From Triglochin maritima (lineage: Eukaryota; Streptophyta; Magnoliopsida; Alismatales; Juncaginaceae), in NCBI GenBank assembly GCA_963682175.1, contig OY821791.1, forward strand, positions 24,149,826 to 24,213,825: a DNA stretch of 64,000 nucleotides, read 5' to 3'. This document shows, piece after piece, positions 21,600 to 34,224 of the stretch. Each line of letters begins with the position of its first letter. The stretch's first letter is position 1. The translations under genes and the position numbers were made by a program. The notes beneath the pieces were generated by a model. It was not told the DNA's origin. It was given only the letters and a program-made list of their open reading frames with translations, and searched no databases.

Positions 21600-22539
21600 T
21601 AGCTACTCGTTACAAATTACTAACTACATTTCATTTTTGGAAGCAACTATTGTTGTTTACATGCGAAAATTGAATGATCAACCACTAATACCTATGTAAT
21701 TAACCACAATTGCAAGGCAAAAAAAATAACATCAATCCACATTACTGTAAGAAACAAAGGTATTTACATAAGATCGAACTTCAAATAAAAGTTGAGATGC
21801 GTAAAAAATATGATTAACTAAATTGAGTTTTTAGACAAATTTGATATGTGTGAAAACTATCATTAAGTAGCTGAATTACGATTGGAAATTGAAATCATCA
21901 AAACTTCAGAACAATGTAGCAAAAGACAACTAAAAGGACACATTCGATTTTGAAAGGGCAAATTTCAGTTTCAAAGGAAATATTCGTGGTTCATAGAACT
22001 GACTCGTCCTTCAAAGGGTAGGCTTGTTGTATAAAGGGAACATTCAAATATCCAAGGAGAGACTTTAAATGTTCTATTTCTTAATATCACATCTGAAATT
22101 CGGTTAAATCCAACATGATATGTCATTTTTATTTTGAATGACAAAATTATTTGATACTTTTCTTGTTTATATGTGATATGAAGAAGGTGTTGAATGTGTG
22201 GATGTCCACAAGCAAATTCTTCTACATGTGATGACCTTTTTATTGGATTTCTTGCATAAATGAATAAAGTTATATTGTTTTATATGTTATTTAATATTAA
22301 ATTTCCATACAACCAAAAATGTTATTAAAATTATTACAAATTATATCAGAGATCTATTATAATACACAAACATATCAAAGAAATTAAATAAATAAATAAT
22401 TATATATATATATTACACAAACAAAAACACAAACACAAACACACAATTGTTTTTGTAAATCTCTTCCAAGTCAACTAAAATAGATTGATACAATCAAATG
22501 TCTCCTACAAGCCCAAAAGATGATATTATTTCTCTCTTG
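21600..22539. other. A+T-rich DNA leading into a GRF-type repeat copy
   Basis: About 21930-22070 has a run of short segments built on AAAGGACACATTC- and TCCTTCAAAGG-like motifs, similar to 41860-41980, which also precedes a GRF-type ORF. A CA-rich tract lies near 22420-22445. No gene seen. Confidence 0.5.
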
Positions 22540-22790
22540 GGTCTAACTCAACTTCGCAAGCTTCCAGAGAAGCTTCTGTGTCCATGGGCCCATTATGCTC
22601 TTGTCGGGTTTCTCCATCGGTGGTACCAGTGTTCCATCATCCCAGATGGAGTACCAAAAGTAATGGGTTGGTTCTGAGGAGCCATAGAAAAAGAACTTCT
22701 TGCTAAGTTAGTTCAGTGTGTTGGACCACACCTAAAGGAGAGATAGGGTAGACGGGAAACCCTTGGTATTTCAACGAGAAGAGAGCCCCC
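22540..22790 (-). pseudogene. Decayed GRF-like zinc-finger ORF
   Basis: On the minus strand a broken frame gives FYGSSEPTHYFWYSIWDDG followed by a Pro-rich stretch. This parallels the better-kept copy at 42224-42436 and the C-terminal half of GRF zinc fingers (F/Y-x-W-x-D-D). A stop codon interrupts it upstream. GRF fingers bind nucleic acid in other proteins; here I infer only that the ORF belongs to a repeated, probably transposon-borne family. Confidence 0.4.
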
Positions 22791-23289
22791 TCATATTGGT
22801 CCACCAATTATGTACTCATCTTAATCACTAGAGTAGTCGTTGTTGTAATTGTGTTGGAAGAGCATTATTTTGGTGGATGTGGATTGAATACACAACTGGA
22901 ACTACGAATGCAATACGGTATAGGGTTTAGGAACTATGAATGGAATACACTACAACCTATGATTTTTAGACACTGTAATCAAAGGATGAGTCTCTTCGCG
23001 TACCGTGTAATGGAAGGTTCTATCCTTGTAATGAAACATTGAGTCTCTGCATACCTTGTAATGGAAGGTTGTGTCCTTTCATTGGGACTCCTAATAGCCG
23101 TCAAAAAATTGAGTATTGATACACGGAGGTGCACCACGTCATCATTTGTGTTTTTATTTTATTGTTCAAAAATGCACTTTCCGATAAAATAAGAGACCGT
23201 TGATTTCCCAACAAAGTATGACACTTTAAATGCAAAGAAGGGACACACATCTGTCCATCTCGCGACACACACCCGTGCATGACACACAC

Positions 23290-24515
23290 GAGTCCATCAA
23301 TCATTTTCCTATTACAACATACCACGTCAAATTTTTGGTTTACGTCCAACAATAATGGGTTGGATCCCACTGTCTAAGTAGCCACTGCCACATATATAGA
23401 ACTTCCTACACACGTTTCCCTTTCCTTTCTAAATGTTTGACATTGCAAAGAAACAAAAACCCATCATAGACGCTCGACCAAACTCATTACGGTTCACCAA
23501 AATGTGTTACATGGACGACCGACCACATATCAGTCCACAGACATCCCTAACTAGAGTCACCAATTCGGACAACCGAAATACATTACTCAATATAAGACAA
23601 AGGAAACTGATGTTTAGACTCCTATTAAGTGTTAACATGCCTTTAATTAGGACACCCGTGTCTCCGACGGATCGTGTCCTTTGAAGGACTCCCGTGTCTT
23701 TTGAAGGACAGTTATGCGTGCCTTGGTTGACAAGTTGGATCCATTGTTATGTTTTTTTGTGATTTAAAACTACCACAAACTTGAGTTCAAAGGACAGATC
23801 CTTGCTTTCAAGAATATAGTCACTTGTCCCATGTGGGACACACACTAGTTCATCGTGGGACAGACTAGTCCCGTGCGGGACACAAACCAGTCCATAAATC
23901 ATTTCCCTATTTTTACATACCATGTCAAATGTTTTGTTCAAGTCCGACAATAATGGGTTGGCTTCAATTATAAAGTAGCCACTGCCAAAGATATAGAACT
24001 TCCTGCACACTTTTCTCTTTCCTTTCTCAACGTTTGAGGACAAGGAGAAACAAAAACCCATCGTAGACGGTTCACCGAATGCATTACAGTACACCAAAAT
24101 GTCCTACACGGTTGACTGTCACATATCGGTCCACCGACATCACTAACTAGAATCACTAGTTCGGACAACCAAAATACATTCGGTCGATATAAAAAAAGGA
24201 ATATGATGTTGGGACTCCTATTAAGCGTTAACACGCCTTTAGTTTTGACACTTGTGTCTCCGACAGAACGTGTCCTTCAAAGGAAACCCGTGTCCCTCGA
24301 GGGACACTTATTCGTGCCTTAGTTGGCAAGTTGGAGCCATTGTTATGTTTTTTATGATTTAAAACTACCACAAACTTGTGTTCAAAGGACAAATCGTTGC
24401 TTTAAAGAACATACTCACCTATCCCACGCGGGACACACACCAGTCCATAAATTATTTCCAAATTAGGACATACCCTGCTGATTTTTCAGTTTAGGTCCGA
24501 CAATAACTGATTGAG
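23290..24515. repeat. Degenerate tandem repeat with GTGTCC...GGACAC palindromes
   Basis: Three anchors of the same text (GTCCATMAATCATTTCC) occur at about 23292, 23891 and 24443, so about 1.2 kb is two degenerate units of roughly 600 and 550 bp. Each unit has short palindromes, including perfect GTGTCCCTCGAGGGACAC at 24290-24307. The reverse complement of this unit occurs at about 37450-37640. It looks like the subterminal part of a DNA transposon. Confidence 0.65.
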
Positions 24516-24520
24516 TAAAA

Positions 24521-25020
24521 TGTTGATAAATTGAAGTTCAAAACTGCAAGTACACGATCACGTTGAAGCGGTGAAAAGTATGGGTCGTGTCCACGAGAAG
24601 CGAGTGTGGGTTCATCGGCGACCATACTCAAGTGGGGGAAGAAAATGAAGAGTGAGAGTGTATCTGTACTAAATTATGCTAACTACAATTTGTAAAAGAA
24701 ATGCGACTAGTCCCGTAGGAGGTGCTGAATGCGTGTAGCATTGTAGATGTGTAACGCTTGTGTGTACAGTTGAGCTCTCATGACATGAATTAATATGGAA
24801 ATCTATAATGGCTATTATGCTAAGTGTGTTTTCACATGGATTAAGATTTATCACTATGATAAATCATACAAAACACTACTGAAGATAAGCCTAAGGATAA
24901 CCACATGCTCACATGTCAATCTTATCTCTTTATCCACCAATTTGATGCACACCTTATTATTCCCAATAAAGTGGGCCCACTAACATAAGCATGTGCTAAG
25001 CATCCATTAAGTAATCGTTA
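24521..25020 (-). repeat. Athila-like LTR fragment, minus orientation
   Basis: Starts TGTTGATAAATTGAAG, then shows the conserved LTR tail (GCAAGTACACGATCACGTTG, GAAGCGGTG, GGGTCGTGTCC) as in A and B. Near 24965-25010 the block CCAATAAAGTGGGCCCACTA is the homologue of the LTR B text near 8670. Confidence 0.65.
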
Positions 25021-25210
25021 ATCGCTTTCCGTTGCATATCTCTTCTTAGTAGTTAGTGTAGCCTAGATTAGCTTAGACAAACTCTTCTCCCTTGTTGTTG
25101 CCACTTGATTTCAGAAAAACCAGAGTGGTCTCTCCTCCTCGTGGATCGACCCGTATTTGGGCACATCTTCACCGACGTTGTGCACTTGCGGTAGTTTAAA
25201 AGATTAAACA
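25021..25210 (+). repeat. Athila-like LTR tail, plus orientation
   Basis: Reverse complement of the tail type just described (GTGGATCGACCCGTATTTGG, TGCACTTGCGGTAG), ending AAGATTAAACA at 25210. With 24521-25020 it forms an inverted pair. Confidence 0.75.
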
Positions 25211-25216
25211 AGTTTT

Positions 25217-25234
25217 TGGCGCCGTTGCCGGGGA
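25217..25234 (+). other. Primer-binding site (perfect tRNA-Asp type) of the plus-strand remnant
   Basis: TGGCGCCGTTGCCGGGGA, six bases after the LTR end, identical to that of element B. Confidence 0.9.
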
Positions 25235-25782
25235 GGTGTCATTCCAGACTCTGGTTTGGACGATTCGAGTGGTTTTAATTTGTCTTTTGTAGTTTGTTTT
25301 GTTTCAGGAGACTCTGAAGACCAAGGGAAAGAACCAGTAGAAATTTGAAGCGAACAGAGCAGCATAGACCGCCAATCAGCGGCTTGAGACCGCCAACTGG
25401 CAATCTGGTGAGCTATGTTTCCTTTCTTTTTTCTTTGGCATGTGGTATTATCGGATATAGTGATCTGGGACTCGATTTGGCATGTTTTAACTTATAGTTT
25501 ATTCCCAGATCAATAATCAATCTCCCTTTAAGCAACTTGGACCTTAAAACTCAAAGCAAAAGATTACGCATTATTTTTTGTTTAGGTCATCATCATGTGC
25601 TCGACTTAGGCACGTAGATTGTCTTTTCTTTTAGCTTTACTTTCAGTTGCTGAGTGCTGGCATGAGGTATGCATTTCCTTCTCTCATTCATGCATTTCGT
25701 ATGAACATGCATTAGTTAGTAGGAAGTGCATTGCAACAAGTGTGAGTTGAACGTTTGTTTGGAGAGTTGATTGTTAGTACCT
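25235..25782 (+). other. Leader remnant of a plus-strand Athila-like element
   Basis: It follows the primer-binding site and resembles the reverse complement of leader A at about 7010-7510, for example CTTTAAGCAACTTGGACC and the GTATGAACATGCATTAGTTA block. Paired palindromes at 25366-25407 are decayed (GACCGCCAATCAGCGGCTT and GACCGCCAACTGGCAATC). The remnant ends where CACTA-like DNA starts, before any gag. Confidence 0.75.
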
Positions 25783-26743
25783 TCACCTGAATGGCCTTAG
25801 TACTTCAATTTTTTTGCAAGTGTTACGTCTGTCTGTTGGATATACATATTATAAATTTTGAGATTATGTGTAATAGGTTAACTGATATACATATATATAT
25901 ATGTGTGTGTGACATTTTTAGTATATACATTTCTAGGATCCTAGTGTAGAGTGAGATATATAGAAATATGACATTGGGTAGAAAATAATAATATTTATAT
26001 GCGATGATCAGAATGTTGAGGTGTATGCCTTCTCAATTGCATGGAATTTTATGTGGTGCATTTCTGTTTCAATTGCTGGGATTTTTATGTGAAATTGAAA
26101 ATAAAATCAGAATTAAACAATAAAATTCATTTAAGGACGTAACACATCAGTTATTAGGTAGCAACCGACATGGAATTTGACAAAAGAAATGCAAGAAAGG
26201 TCATACCACGTCGGCATTTTTTGGAAACTAACCGATGTGGTATATTCTATTAATTGATTTTTCCGAAATACTCTTTTTAATAATAGGACATACCACGTCG
26301 GCATTGTTTGGCAACTTACCGATGTGGTATATTCTATTATTATATTTTTTTCAAAATTCCTTTTTAATAATAGGACCTGCCACGCCAGTCTTCAGTTTCA
26401 ATCGTGGTGGTGTGTCTACAGACCACGTCGATCACTTCCCAATAAATTGAGGTGGTATGTCCTACTATTGGTGTTTTTCCCAAATTTCTTGTTTTAGTAA
26501 TAAGACATCCGCGTCAGTTGTCTAAGTGCAGGCAACGTGGTATGTTGTGAATACATCGTCAGTGTTTTTGCTGAAAACCGAAGTGGTTGACCTACACGCC
26601 ACGTTGGCATATTGGCCGACGTGAAATCGCCCTCCCCTACCACGTCCCCCGGACACACGTCGGTGAACTAGAGTCGGTCAATCTGACGTGATATGTCGAA
26701 AAGTCCGATGTAATAACCCCATTCTGCAACGGCGGTTGAAGTG
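25783..26743 (-). mobile_element. CACTA-like transposon end with subterminal ACCACGTCGG motifs
   Basis: Inverted counterpart of 33555-34320: the shared text runs through ATACATATTATAAATTTTGA, GTTAACTGATATA, AAACAATAAAATTCATTT and TAATAACCC(C/G)ATTCTGCAAC. Many copies of ACCACGTCGG or its complement CCGACGTGGT occur at 26200-26640, typical of En/Spm subterminal repeats. The terminus near 26743 reads ...TTGAAGTG, slightly altered from the expected CAGTG. No transposase here. Confidence 0.6.
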
Positions 26744-28671
26744 TTACTTACTAGGAACTTCAAAAACTACTATTATGTGTGTTTGAGTGCTTGCTACTTT
26801 GCATGTATTAGACCATTGTATTTTCTTAATTGTGAAACTGTTTATTTTAAGTTTTGAACTTGAAGAAACTAGTATTATGTGCTCTATTCGGTAGGTTTAT
26901 TTTGATTTAAGGAAGTCCAAGTGTTTCGTGTATTGTGTGTGATTTTGTACTTCTCATGTACATAGGTACTTAGTGTGTGTATTGTGTATATGTACTTCTA
27001 GTTCCTGTTTGTGTCTTATCAGGTAATCCTCGACCACAAATTTTTCATAAATGTCAACTTATCAAATCAACACACTCTCTCTCCCACAAGACCGCAACAT
27101 ATTCTTCTCTTTCTCTTAACAACCTTCTCCTCTCAACCACAACGCACCAATAAATGTCAACTTCTCAAATCAACAGTCTTTTTCTTCCACATTATTTATT
27201 TTTCCCTTATTTACAAATTTAAACAATATCTAAATAATTAACTTATCGTAATTAAATATTAAAACATCATTACAATTATTAAACTAGTTAATTTACAAAT
27301 TAAACAAATAAAACTATTTAAACAAATTAATCTAAATTTAAAACAAAAAAAACCCACCAATGGGAGGCGGGAAAAGCGGACACACGATAATTATCGTACT
27401 ATGTTCGTGTACACGAACCCTTATAATGTTATATTTTTGTATACCCAGAACCTGTTAATATCGAACCATACACGATACAATAATGCACGTACCTGACCCG
27501 TTAGACATGTCTAGTATGTGTGTGTGTGTATTTGAGAGAGAGAGACAAAGAAAGAGGTATTTTCAGGTGAGGTTAACCTCATTTGAGGCTAAATGAGGTT
27601 ACCTAATATGAATTGTTAGATTTTAGTCCAATGGATGTCTTGCAATTGTCTAATTTGAAAATGACTTAATGTGAGAAAGAGTTGACCTAAAAACCTTAAC
27701 GTATTTTCTTTAATTTGCAAGGCTCTCAAAATTTTAAAAAGCGATAATGTCTCCCACAAATCAAGGAACATTCCTTATGAGTTCATCCTTCACTTTAATA
27801 AATGCATGCATTCTATCATGAATGTTATATCAATTAAAAGATGTTTGGAATGTGAGATATGCATATTACTATATTAAAGAATGAAAAATATATTTATAAA
27901 AAATACAAATTTAATAAAATCAATATATGCATCTTGAATTAATAAAATCATTTATATAAAATTTACAAGACGTTAAAATAATTATAAAAATACGTACTTA
28001 TCAAAAATAAGAAAATTTCAAATTTTAATAATGCAATTACTTCAAAATGCAAATATTAATAAAATAATGACTAAAACACCTTATTCAATCGTAGAATTTC
28101 AAAAACAAATCATAACAAATTTAAAAATACAAGCTTTAGGAAAATGCATACTTCACATAGTACATTTTGTATTCTTACATGACCTATACAATTATTGATC
28201 AGAAAAATACAAAAATTAAGCATGAAAGCATCTTAAATTCATTTTGTACCAAATGTCTGAACAATTACATAATAAAAAAGGAAAAAAATCATTTCCAAAA
28301 CATAACGCACTTCCCCAAATTAACCAATAGAAAAGGGAAAAAGGTGTAAGGACGTTGGAGAAAGATGAACAAATATGTAAAGTTTGTGTGCCAACTCACA
28401 TTTTAGGCAATTTGCAGACAGAATGCCATGTTTTTGTATATTGTAGCGTACGAAATTACCTAAGTTGCTCAATCTTTAATTGATGTTAATCTATCCGATA
28501 GTTTTTCCTAATATAGATCTAAAGGACAGGATTAAACAACCTCACCTAAAAAGCCAACTATATATATATCATAAAAGTGATAATTCATGTTATGTTTGGT
28601 AATGTAAAAGGCAATAAAAGAACATTACATTATTAATGACTATGTTGGGATACATTCATTGTCTTTAGTCC
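26744..28671. other. A+T-rich noncoding DNA
   Basis: No gene or clear repeat. There is a (GT)n/(GA)n patch near 27518-27545. The rest, especially 27700-28350, is strongly A+T-rich with scattered stop codons in all frames. Confidence 0.5.
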
Positions 28672-29027
28672 TTGCAAGTTCAAAAATGCAGTACGATGCG
28701 GCCGCATATGGGGATGCGGCCCACTCGATGCGGATCGCAGCATTGCCCACATATGCGAGGGATGCAGCCGCATATGTGGTGCATTTCAAACAACTTTGTT
28801 TTGTTGTTTTTGCATTTTATTTTTTTACTGTGATTTCATTAATAATGAATCATGGATGTTAGAAATTATTCAAAAGTTGGGCTATTTTTTGTTACTTACA
28901 TATAATTAATATATTATTTTATTTAATTATTAAATTACAAACCGCATATACACCTGCATTGCATCCGAATCCTGCATACGCAAGATGTGGTGCCTCACCG
29001 CATCCAATTTTTTTGAACCTTGGTACT
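28672..29027. mobile_element. Candidate MITE (hAT-like) with internal GCATATG/GCGGCCGC repeats
   Basis: The left end CAAGTTCAAAAATGCAG and the reverse complement of the right end CCAAGGTTCAAAAAAATTGG are similar inverted termini about 350 bp apart. The interior has repeated words such as GATGCGGCCGCATATG and CCGCATATAC, giving a local G+C island in A+T-rich DNA. A clean 8-bp target duplication is not visible, so the class is tentative. Confidence 0.4.
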
Positions 29028-29338
29028 TACTATATGTGTAATCACAAATTATTTAGAATGATAAGATAATATCAGCATGTTCTTACAATATGTATAATAC
29101 TAATATTCAGACATGCACTAATGTGCATTATATATATACTTCATATTCCTATATAATACAACTTCAAATAGTTGAAAAGAGACAAAACATGATTAGATCA
29201 TACCTTGGGCATACTTTCGTAAGTCGGATGCTGACCAACTTGCACGTTTCACGATCTAGTATATGGTAGAGAGTGATTGTTCCAGTCACAGCTATACCAG
29301 AGACAAATTGTGCTGACAACGTATTGTACGTAGGATCG
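29028..29338. other. A+T-rich spacer
   Basis: Nothing assignable. The word TTGTGCTGACA near 29308-29318 resembles, in reverse complement, the start of the copia-like sequence at 30516 (TGTTAGCACAA), which may mark another LTR edge. Confidence 0.3.
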
Positions 29339-30515
29339 ATGAGCCTTAATTAATCTAATCACTTAGTTAATTCTCTACTTGATTAAAAAAGAAATGCAGC
29401 GGAAACAAACAAATAAAACACAAGTAGGAAAATGCAAACAAACCACAATAACACGAGGGTTTTACAGAGGTTTGGCCACCCGCCTACGTCCTCTCTTGCA
29501 AGCTTTGCTCGACACTACGAGCTTCACTCACATCTTCACTATCTGCTCCCGTTCTGTGCCGGGAGACAACACCTTTACAATCTTCAAACTAGCGAACAAC
29601 CCTCGCCAAGCTTGGATCCTCTTGTCACAATCCAAGAAGGATGCTTTACTCTTTTGAACAACTTGAGTGGAACAACACTCTCTAGCTTGAGCACACTTTG
29701 AGTATGATATTGAATTGATCAAAGATGTGGAAGTATAAGGCTTAGAGTGTAGTATAGGGAGTTTTAAGAGTTGGGGATTTCTCTCCAATGTATGAGACAA
29801 TTGGAAGTGTGAGAGTTGTCTAAACCATGTATTTGAACCTCTATTTATAAGCTCCTAAAGATTTCTAGCCATTGGGGAAGAATTGATTGAAGTTTGTGAA
29901 TTGATCGAACTAAATAATTGGGTCGGTCGACCGTTTAGGGGTTTTTGGCCAGGGTAAAGGTAATCGGTCGAACGAAAGGTGCTTCGACCAAAAATAGGAA
30001 CTTTTGGGGTAAAGATATGTCTTCATCCGGTCGACCGTTCTATGGTCAATGTTCGACCAGTGGCCAATTGTATTCTAGGGGTTGGTTGAATTTATACGAA
30101 TACGATCATTGTATAATATGACAAGGTTAACGGTCATCCAAAAAATACGAGAACGGTCGACTAAAAGGTAAAAAATGGTCGACCGGTGGAGCTAGGAAAA
30201 TACACTTAGAAGGTCGGTTATAATCAGTCAAATAAGGCACTGGTTCCGGGAAACTGATGGGCACAGGAAGTTAAGGTTTTGGTATAGTGATTTTGCGGCT
30301 ATGGTTTGGGTGATCTATTGAAGTCCAATTGATGTGAAATTTTGTGTGTGACTTGTACAAGGAACCTAATGTGTATGTGAGTAAGTTTTAACTCTTGTAT
30401 GCTCAAGATTACACAAGTTCCTAAGACTCAAAATAAAGGCAAATTACATGTCTTCAAAAGCTTGATTACGTGACTTCAATTCCATTCTTCCTTGGGTCTT
30501 GATCACCTGTAGATG
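29339..30515 (-). repeat. LTR-like repeat, minus orientation, with TATA box
   Basis: The minus strand has GCTTATAAATAGAGG (near 29848-29862), a good TATA box, preceded in that direction by several GGTCGACC-type sites (29930, 30038, 30178). Downstream text (CACGAGGGTTTTACAGAGGT on the plus strand near 29451) is of a kind common in copia-type LTRs. Ends are not defined. ORFs at 29379-29800 overlap on both strands and look fortuitous. Confidence 0.4.
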
Positions 30516-31172
30516 TTAGCACAATACAAATATATCTTCTATGCATTGTGTGCTACACTACATTTTATTGTGATTAAGATTAGGTTGATTAAATCATCAA
30601 AATACGGATTAAGGCCAAAAGGACAACACGTATTACAAAACTAGAGCTCTGAACATGACAAGGGAAATAAAGTTTTTAGGGAGAGAAATATTGCACTCTT
30701 TGTTATCACACATACATCATAACAGGGCTCCTTTTATAGAATAACGAGACAGTTAGAAAGGAAAGGAACCTTAATATTGAAAGATATACTTAATGGATAA
30801 TCAGACATATCACAAGGAATTGGATGATTGTGATGCGTCCGACAATTTTCCCTTCCTACGACCAAGTCCGTGAGTGGTCCTCATGTTCATCAACATCAAG
30901 ACCGAGACCTGCTCCCCATCGGTCTTAGCATGAGAAGCAACAACTGACTCACGTATCATGTTTTACATCACAGTTCTACGTTTCCTTATGGTGCGACCTT
31001 GACACCTTTTATTTTTGACTTTTATGCCTTAATCCATGTCAATTTTAACGATTAATCAAACTAATCTTAATAAATCAACCTAGTCAATAAAAGTAGGCAA
31101 ACATGATTACAAGCATTGCATATATACTTGCAAAAGCATCCTAATAGGTTGATCTAGATCATCAACAGGAGC
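30516..31172. repeat. Inverted copia-like LTR starts
   Basis: TGTTAGCACAATAC opens the left side. The segment about 30580-30625 (GATTAGGTTGATTAA, CGGATTAAGGC) is repeated inverted at about 31025-31085, and the reverse complement of the right edge opens TGTTGATGATCTAGATC. This is a foldback arrangement of two related LTR starts around about 400 bp of unrecognised DNA. Confidence 0.4.
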
Positions 31173-32481
31173 ATTGGGACAAATTCTCAAGATTGTAACA
31201 AACCTTTGGACCAAGACTTGTAATTTTATATTTGTTGAGTCCATAAGAACATATGTAAACTTGAGCACTAGTATTCTGTGGTCCTGTTCGGTGAACTAAA
31301 CACCTAACAAATGATTGAGCTGATCAGTAGCCGTTAGGATGCTCTCTGGAATTCTCCCTCGGACGACCAATTGTCATTCGGTCAACTGAATCCTGTTGAA
31401 TTGGTTTTGGATTTTACTCCAACGGTCACACTTGTATTTTGTCTTAGTGCTCATTAACCTTGTCCATTTTTTGAAGAACTGGTCTCCAATCAGTCAACTA
31501 TTTACCTCTTGGCCTCCGGCACACAATGACTCTTTCAACGTGTCAACATAGCCATTTAACTGACAACAGGTATTTGATTTCCATCCATTGTCGCTAATGA
31601 CAAACTATTGATCCAGACTACAGAAGTTGTCTTAGATGACCAAACTCAATTGATGAGAGCCTGACCAATTCTTATTGTTCCACCATTGAATGGCAAACTG
31701 AACCCCATTCCCATTTGGTGAACCAAACTTTAATTTGTCGAAACTGTAAAAAGTTAGTAGAAGTGGAAACCAAAGCTTATGCGGTTTTTGAACCCTTTAT
31801 TTTGACCAGGCCATCCATCTTGTTTCAGACAAGCATTGTTTACACGATCGACCAAACCTGTCCAGATTTTTGCTCGAGCTCAAGTCAAATCTTGCTTCTC
31901 ATTGGTCCAAATTTCACCAACTCACCCAAACGGCTCTATTTTCTTTGAAGCCTATAAAAGCCTCATTCAAGAGACACAAACTACAACACTAATCTCTCAA
32001 GTCATCTATACTATTTGTGCTCTCAAATTCCCAAGCCATCAAAGCTCCAATACACTCAAAGTCAAACTTCACAACTTGCATATCAATTCCATATCCATAT
32101 TCATATCCAAGTGTGCTCAAGTAGAGAGTGTTTGATAGTGATTCCAACTTCAACATCCAAGAATCACCAAAGCGTCATAAAGATTCATGGAAACTCCCTC
32201 TCGGGTCATGAGGGGAGAAAATCAAGCAAGACAACGGTGTTTGTAAAGGCTCATGATGTAAAGGTGTTGATCTCGGCCAAGAATGGAGATCAGATAGTGA
32301 ATAATCGAGTAGGGATTGGGGATCCATTGAAACTCGAGAAAAGGAGTAGATCACGGTGGTTGTGATGGTGGAACCTCTATAAAATTCTTCGGCGTTCATT
32401 TGTGGTCTGCAATTCTTTAATCCCTTATTTACTTTTAATTCCGCATCTAGTTTGAGAATAGAGAGCCTTGAATCCCTAACA
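31173..32481 (+). repeat. Ty1/copia LTR, plus orientation
   Basis: Ends CCCTAACA at 32481, followed by an initiator tRNA-Met primer-binding site. A TATA box TATAAAAG lies at 31953-31960, about 520 bp before the LTR end. The left limit is uncertain and could be 30516, because TGTTAG there pairs with CTAACA here. Confidence 0.55.
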
Positions 32482-32483
32482 TT

Positions 32484-32495
32484 TGGTATCAGAGC
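32484..32495 (+). other. Primer-binding site, tRNA-iMet type
   Basis: TGGTATCAGAGC two bases after the LTR end, the usual copia and chromovirus primer site. Confidence 0.9.
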
Positions 32496-32556
32496 ATAAG
32501 ATTTCTAATTTAATCTACTTAATCATAGTTTAGCACAGTCACCTCAAATCCTTGTG

Positions 32557-33554
32557 ATGGATTATTATCTACAACTAGGCCACCCTTTTCAACGGCTCAA
32601 ATTATGGATATTGGAAGAAACGAATAAGAATTTATTTAGAATTCAATTATTTGAAATATTGAACATTTATCTTAACCCAATACATCCTCTTAATGATGAA
32701 GAAATTTTGTCTTAAACTAGAGCCAAAATTATGGAAGCAGAGATGAATTCCCGCATGATAAACATTTTGTATTGTGGCTTAATGAGAGAGAATAAAATAG
32801 AATTAGATGTTGTTATAGTGCATATGATATATGGTATAATGTAGAAATACATCATGAGGGTTCTAGTAAAATGAAATAAACAAGGATATTTCCTCATGCA
32901 TAAATATGAACTCTTTTGTATGCAATCTGGTGAGAACATAAGCGAGATGCATGCTCACTTCGTTGAGGTCATTAACTCTCTCAAAGCTCTTGGTAAAACC
33001 TTTAACGAGGGAGAAATGACTCGAAAGATTCTCCAACCACTCACTGACGAATGGGAAGAAAAAACGACCACTATCAAGGAAGCACGGATCTCACCAAATT
33101 GTCGATTGAGGAGCCTATGGGTAGTCTCATGGCATGTGAGATATAAATGAAAGACCGCAAGGAGAAACAAGAAATTTTTGGTGCTACATGCCATCACCAA
33201 CTCGAACAAAAAGGATAGTGATATTGAAGAGGAGTTAGTGACTAAAGAATTCTAGCAGTTTCTCAAGAAAGGAAAAGAAAGGAGAAGAGAAAAGGAGAAA
33301 AAAGGAAAAGAAAATAAAAGAAGAAGACTACTCTTAAAGCTACTTGGGATGAGCACATCTTTTTCATCAAAGGCAAAATCGCCACAATGTGCTTTATGGC
33401 AATAGAAGATGAAGAAAGTGAGCTAGCTTCTAGCTCAACTCATGATTCTAATAGTGAACTTGAAGAAGAAAATCAATGAGCTACAATGTCAAATTGAATC
33501 AATCATGAATGAGAAAAATGATTTGCTTATTCATGATAAAGTTGCATTAGAGAA
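32557..33554 (+). pseudogene. Ty1/copia gag remnant (UBN2-type), broken
   Basis: Fragments in several frames resemble copia gag. FNGSNYGYWKKR near 32590-32625 is the N-terminal gag signature. A 32896-33150 piece gives MQSGENISEMHAHFVEVINS, LGKTFNEGE and LTDEWEEK. After a frameshift near 33110, LTKLSIEEPMGSLMA follows. Stops and frameshifts lie between the pieces. A Lys/Glu-rich stretch at about 33260-33330 and a coiled-coil-like end (to 33550) follow, then a CACTA-like terminus cuts the gene. No zinc knuckle, protease or polymerase remains in the window. Capsid protein role is family knowledge; the copy is dead. Confidence 0.75.
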
Positions 33555-34188
33555 CACTGTTGCAGAATCGGGTTATTACGTCAGATTGTTCGACATAGTA
33601 CATCGGGTTGACTAATTCTAGTTGACGGACATGTGTCCAGGGGACGTGGTAAGAGTTGGGGATATCGTGTCAGCCAATACAACGATGAGGTATGTAGGTC
33701 AACCACGTCGGTATTTACCAATAATAATGATGTGGTATTTACAAGATACCACGTCGGTCGCACCAACACAACCGACGCAGATGTCCTATTACTAAAACAA
33801 GAAATTCATGAAAAACCAATAATAGGACATACCACGTCAATTTGTTGGCAAGGAACCGACGTGGTCTGTAGGCACAACACATCGGTTGATACATAAAGCA
33901 CAACATGGACGTGGCATGTCCTTTCTTCTTCTTTTTTGTGAAATTTCAACGAAATACCGGACATGTTATGTCATTTTTTGAATTTTTATTGTGAAATTCC
34001 ACGTTGGTTTCTATGAAATAACCTACGTGTTATGGCCTCAAATGAATTTTATTGTTTAATTCTGATTTTAATTTTACAATAAAATGCACCATATAAAATT
34101 CCCTGCAATTGAAACATGCATACACCACAATACTCTGATCATCGCGTATAAATCTGATTGTGATCTACCCAATGTATATTCCAAATAT

Positions 34189-34224
<36 letters not shown>

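Noticed and set aside
29379..29800. Overlapping ORFs of about 90 residues on both strands
   Set aside because: Within LTR-like DNA upstream of a minus-strand TATA box; no recognisable protein feature.
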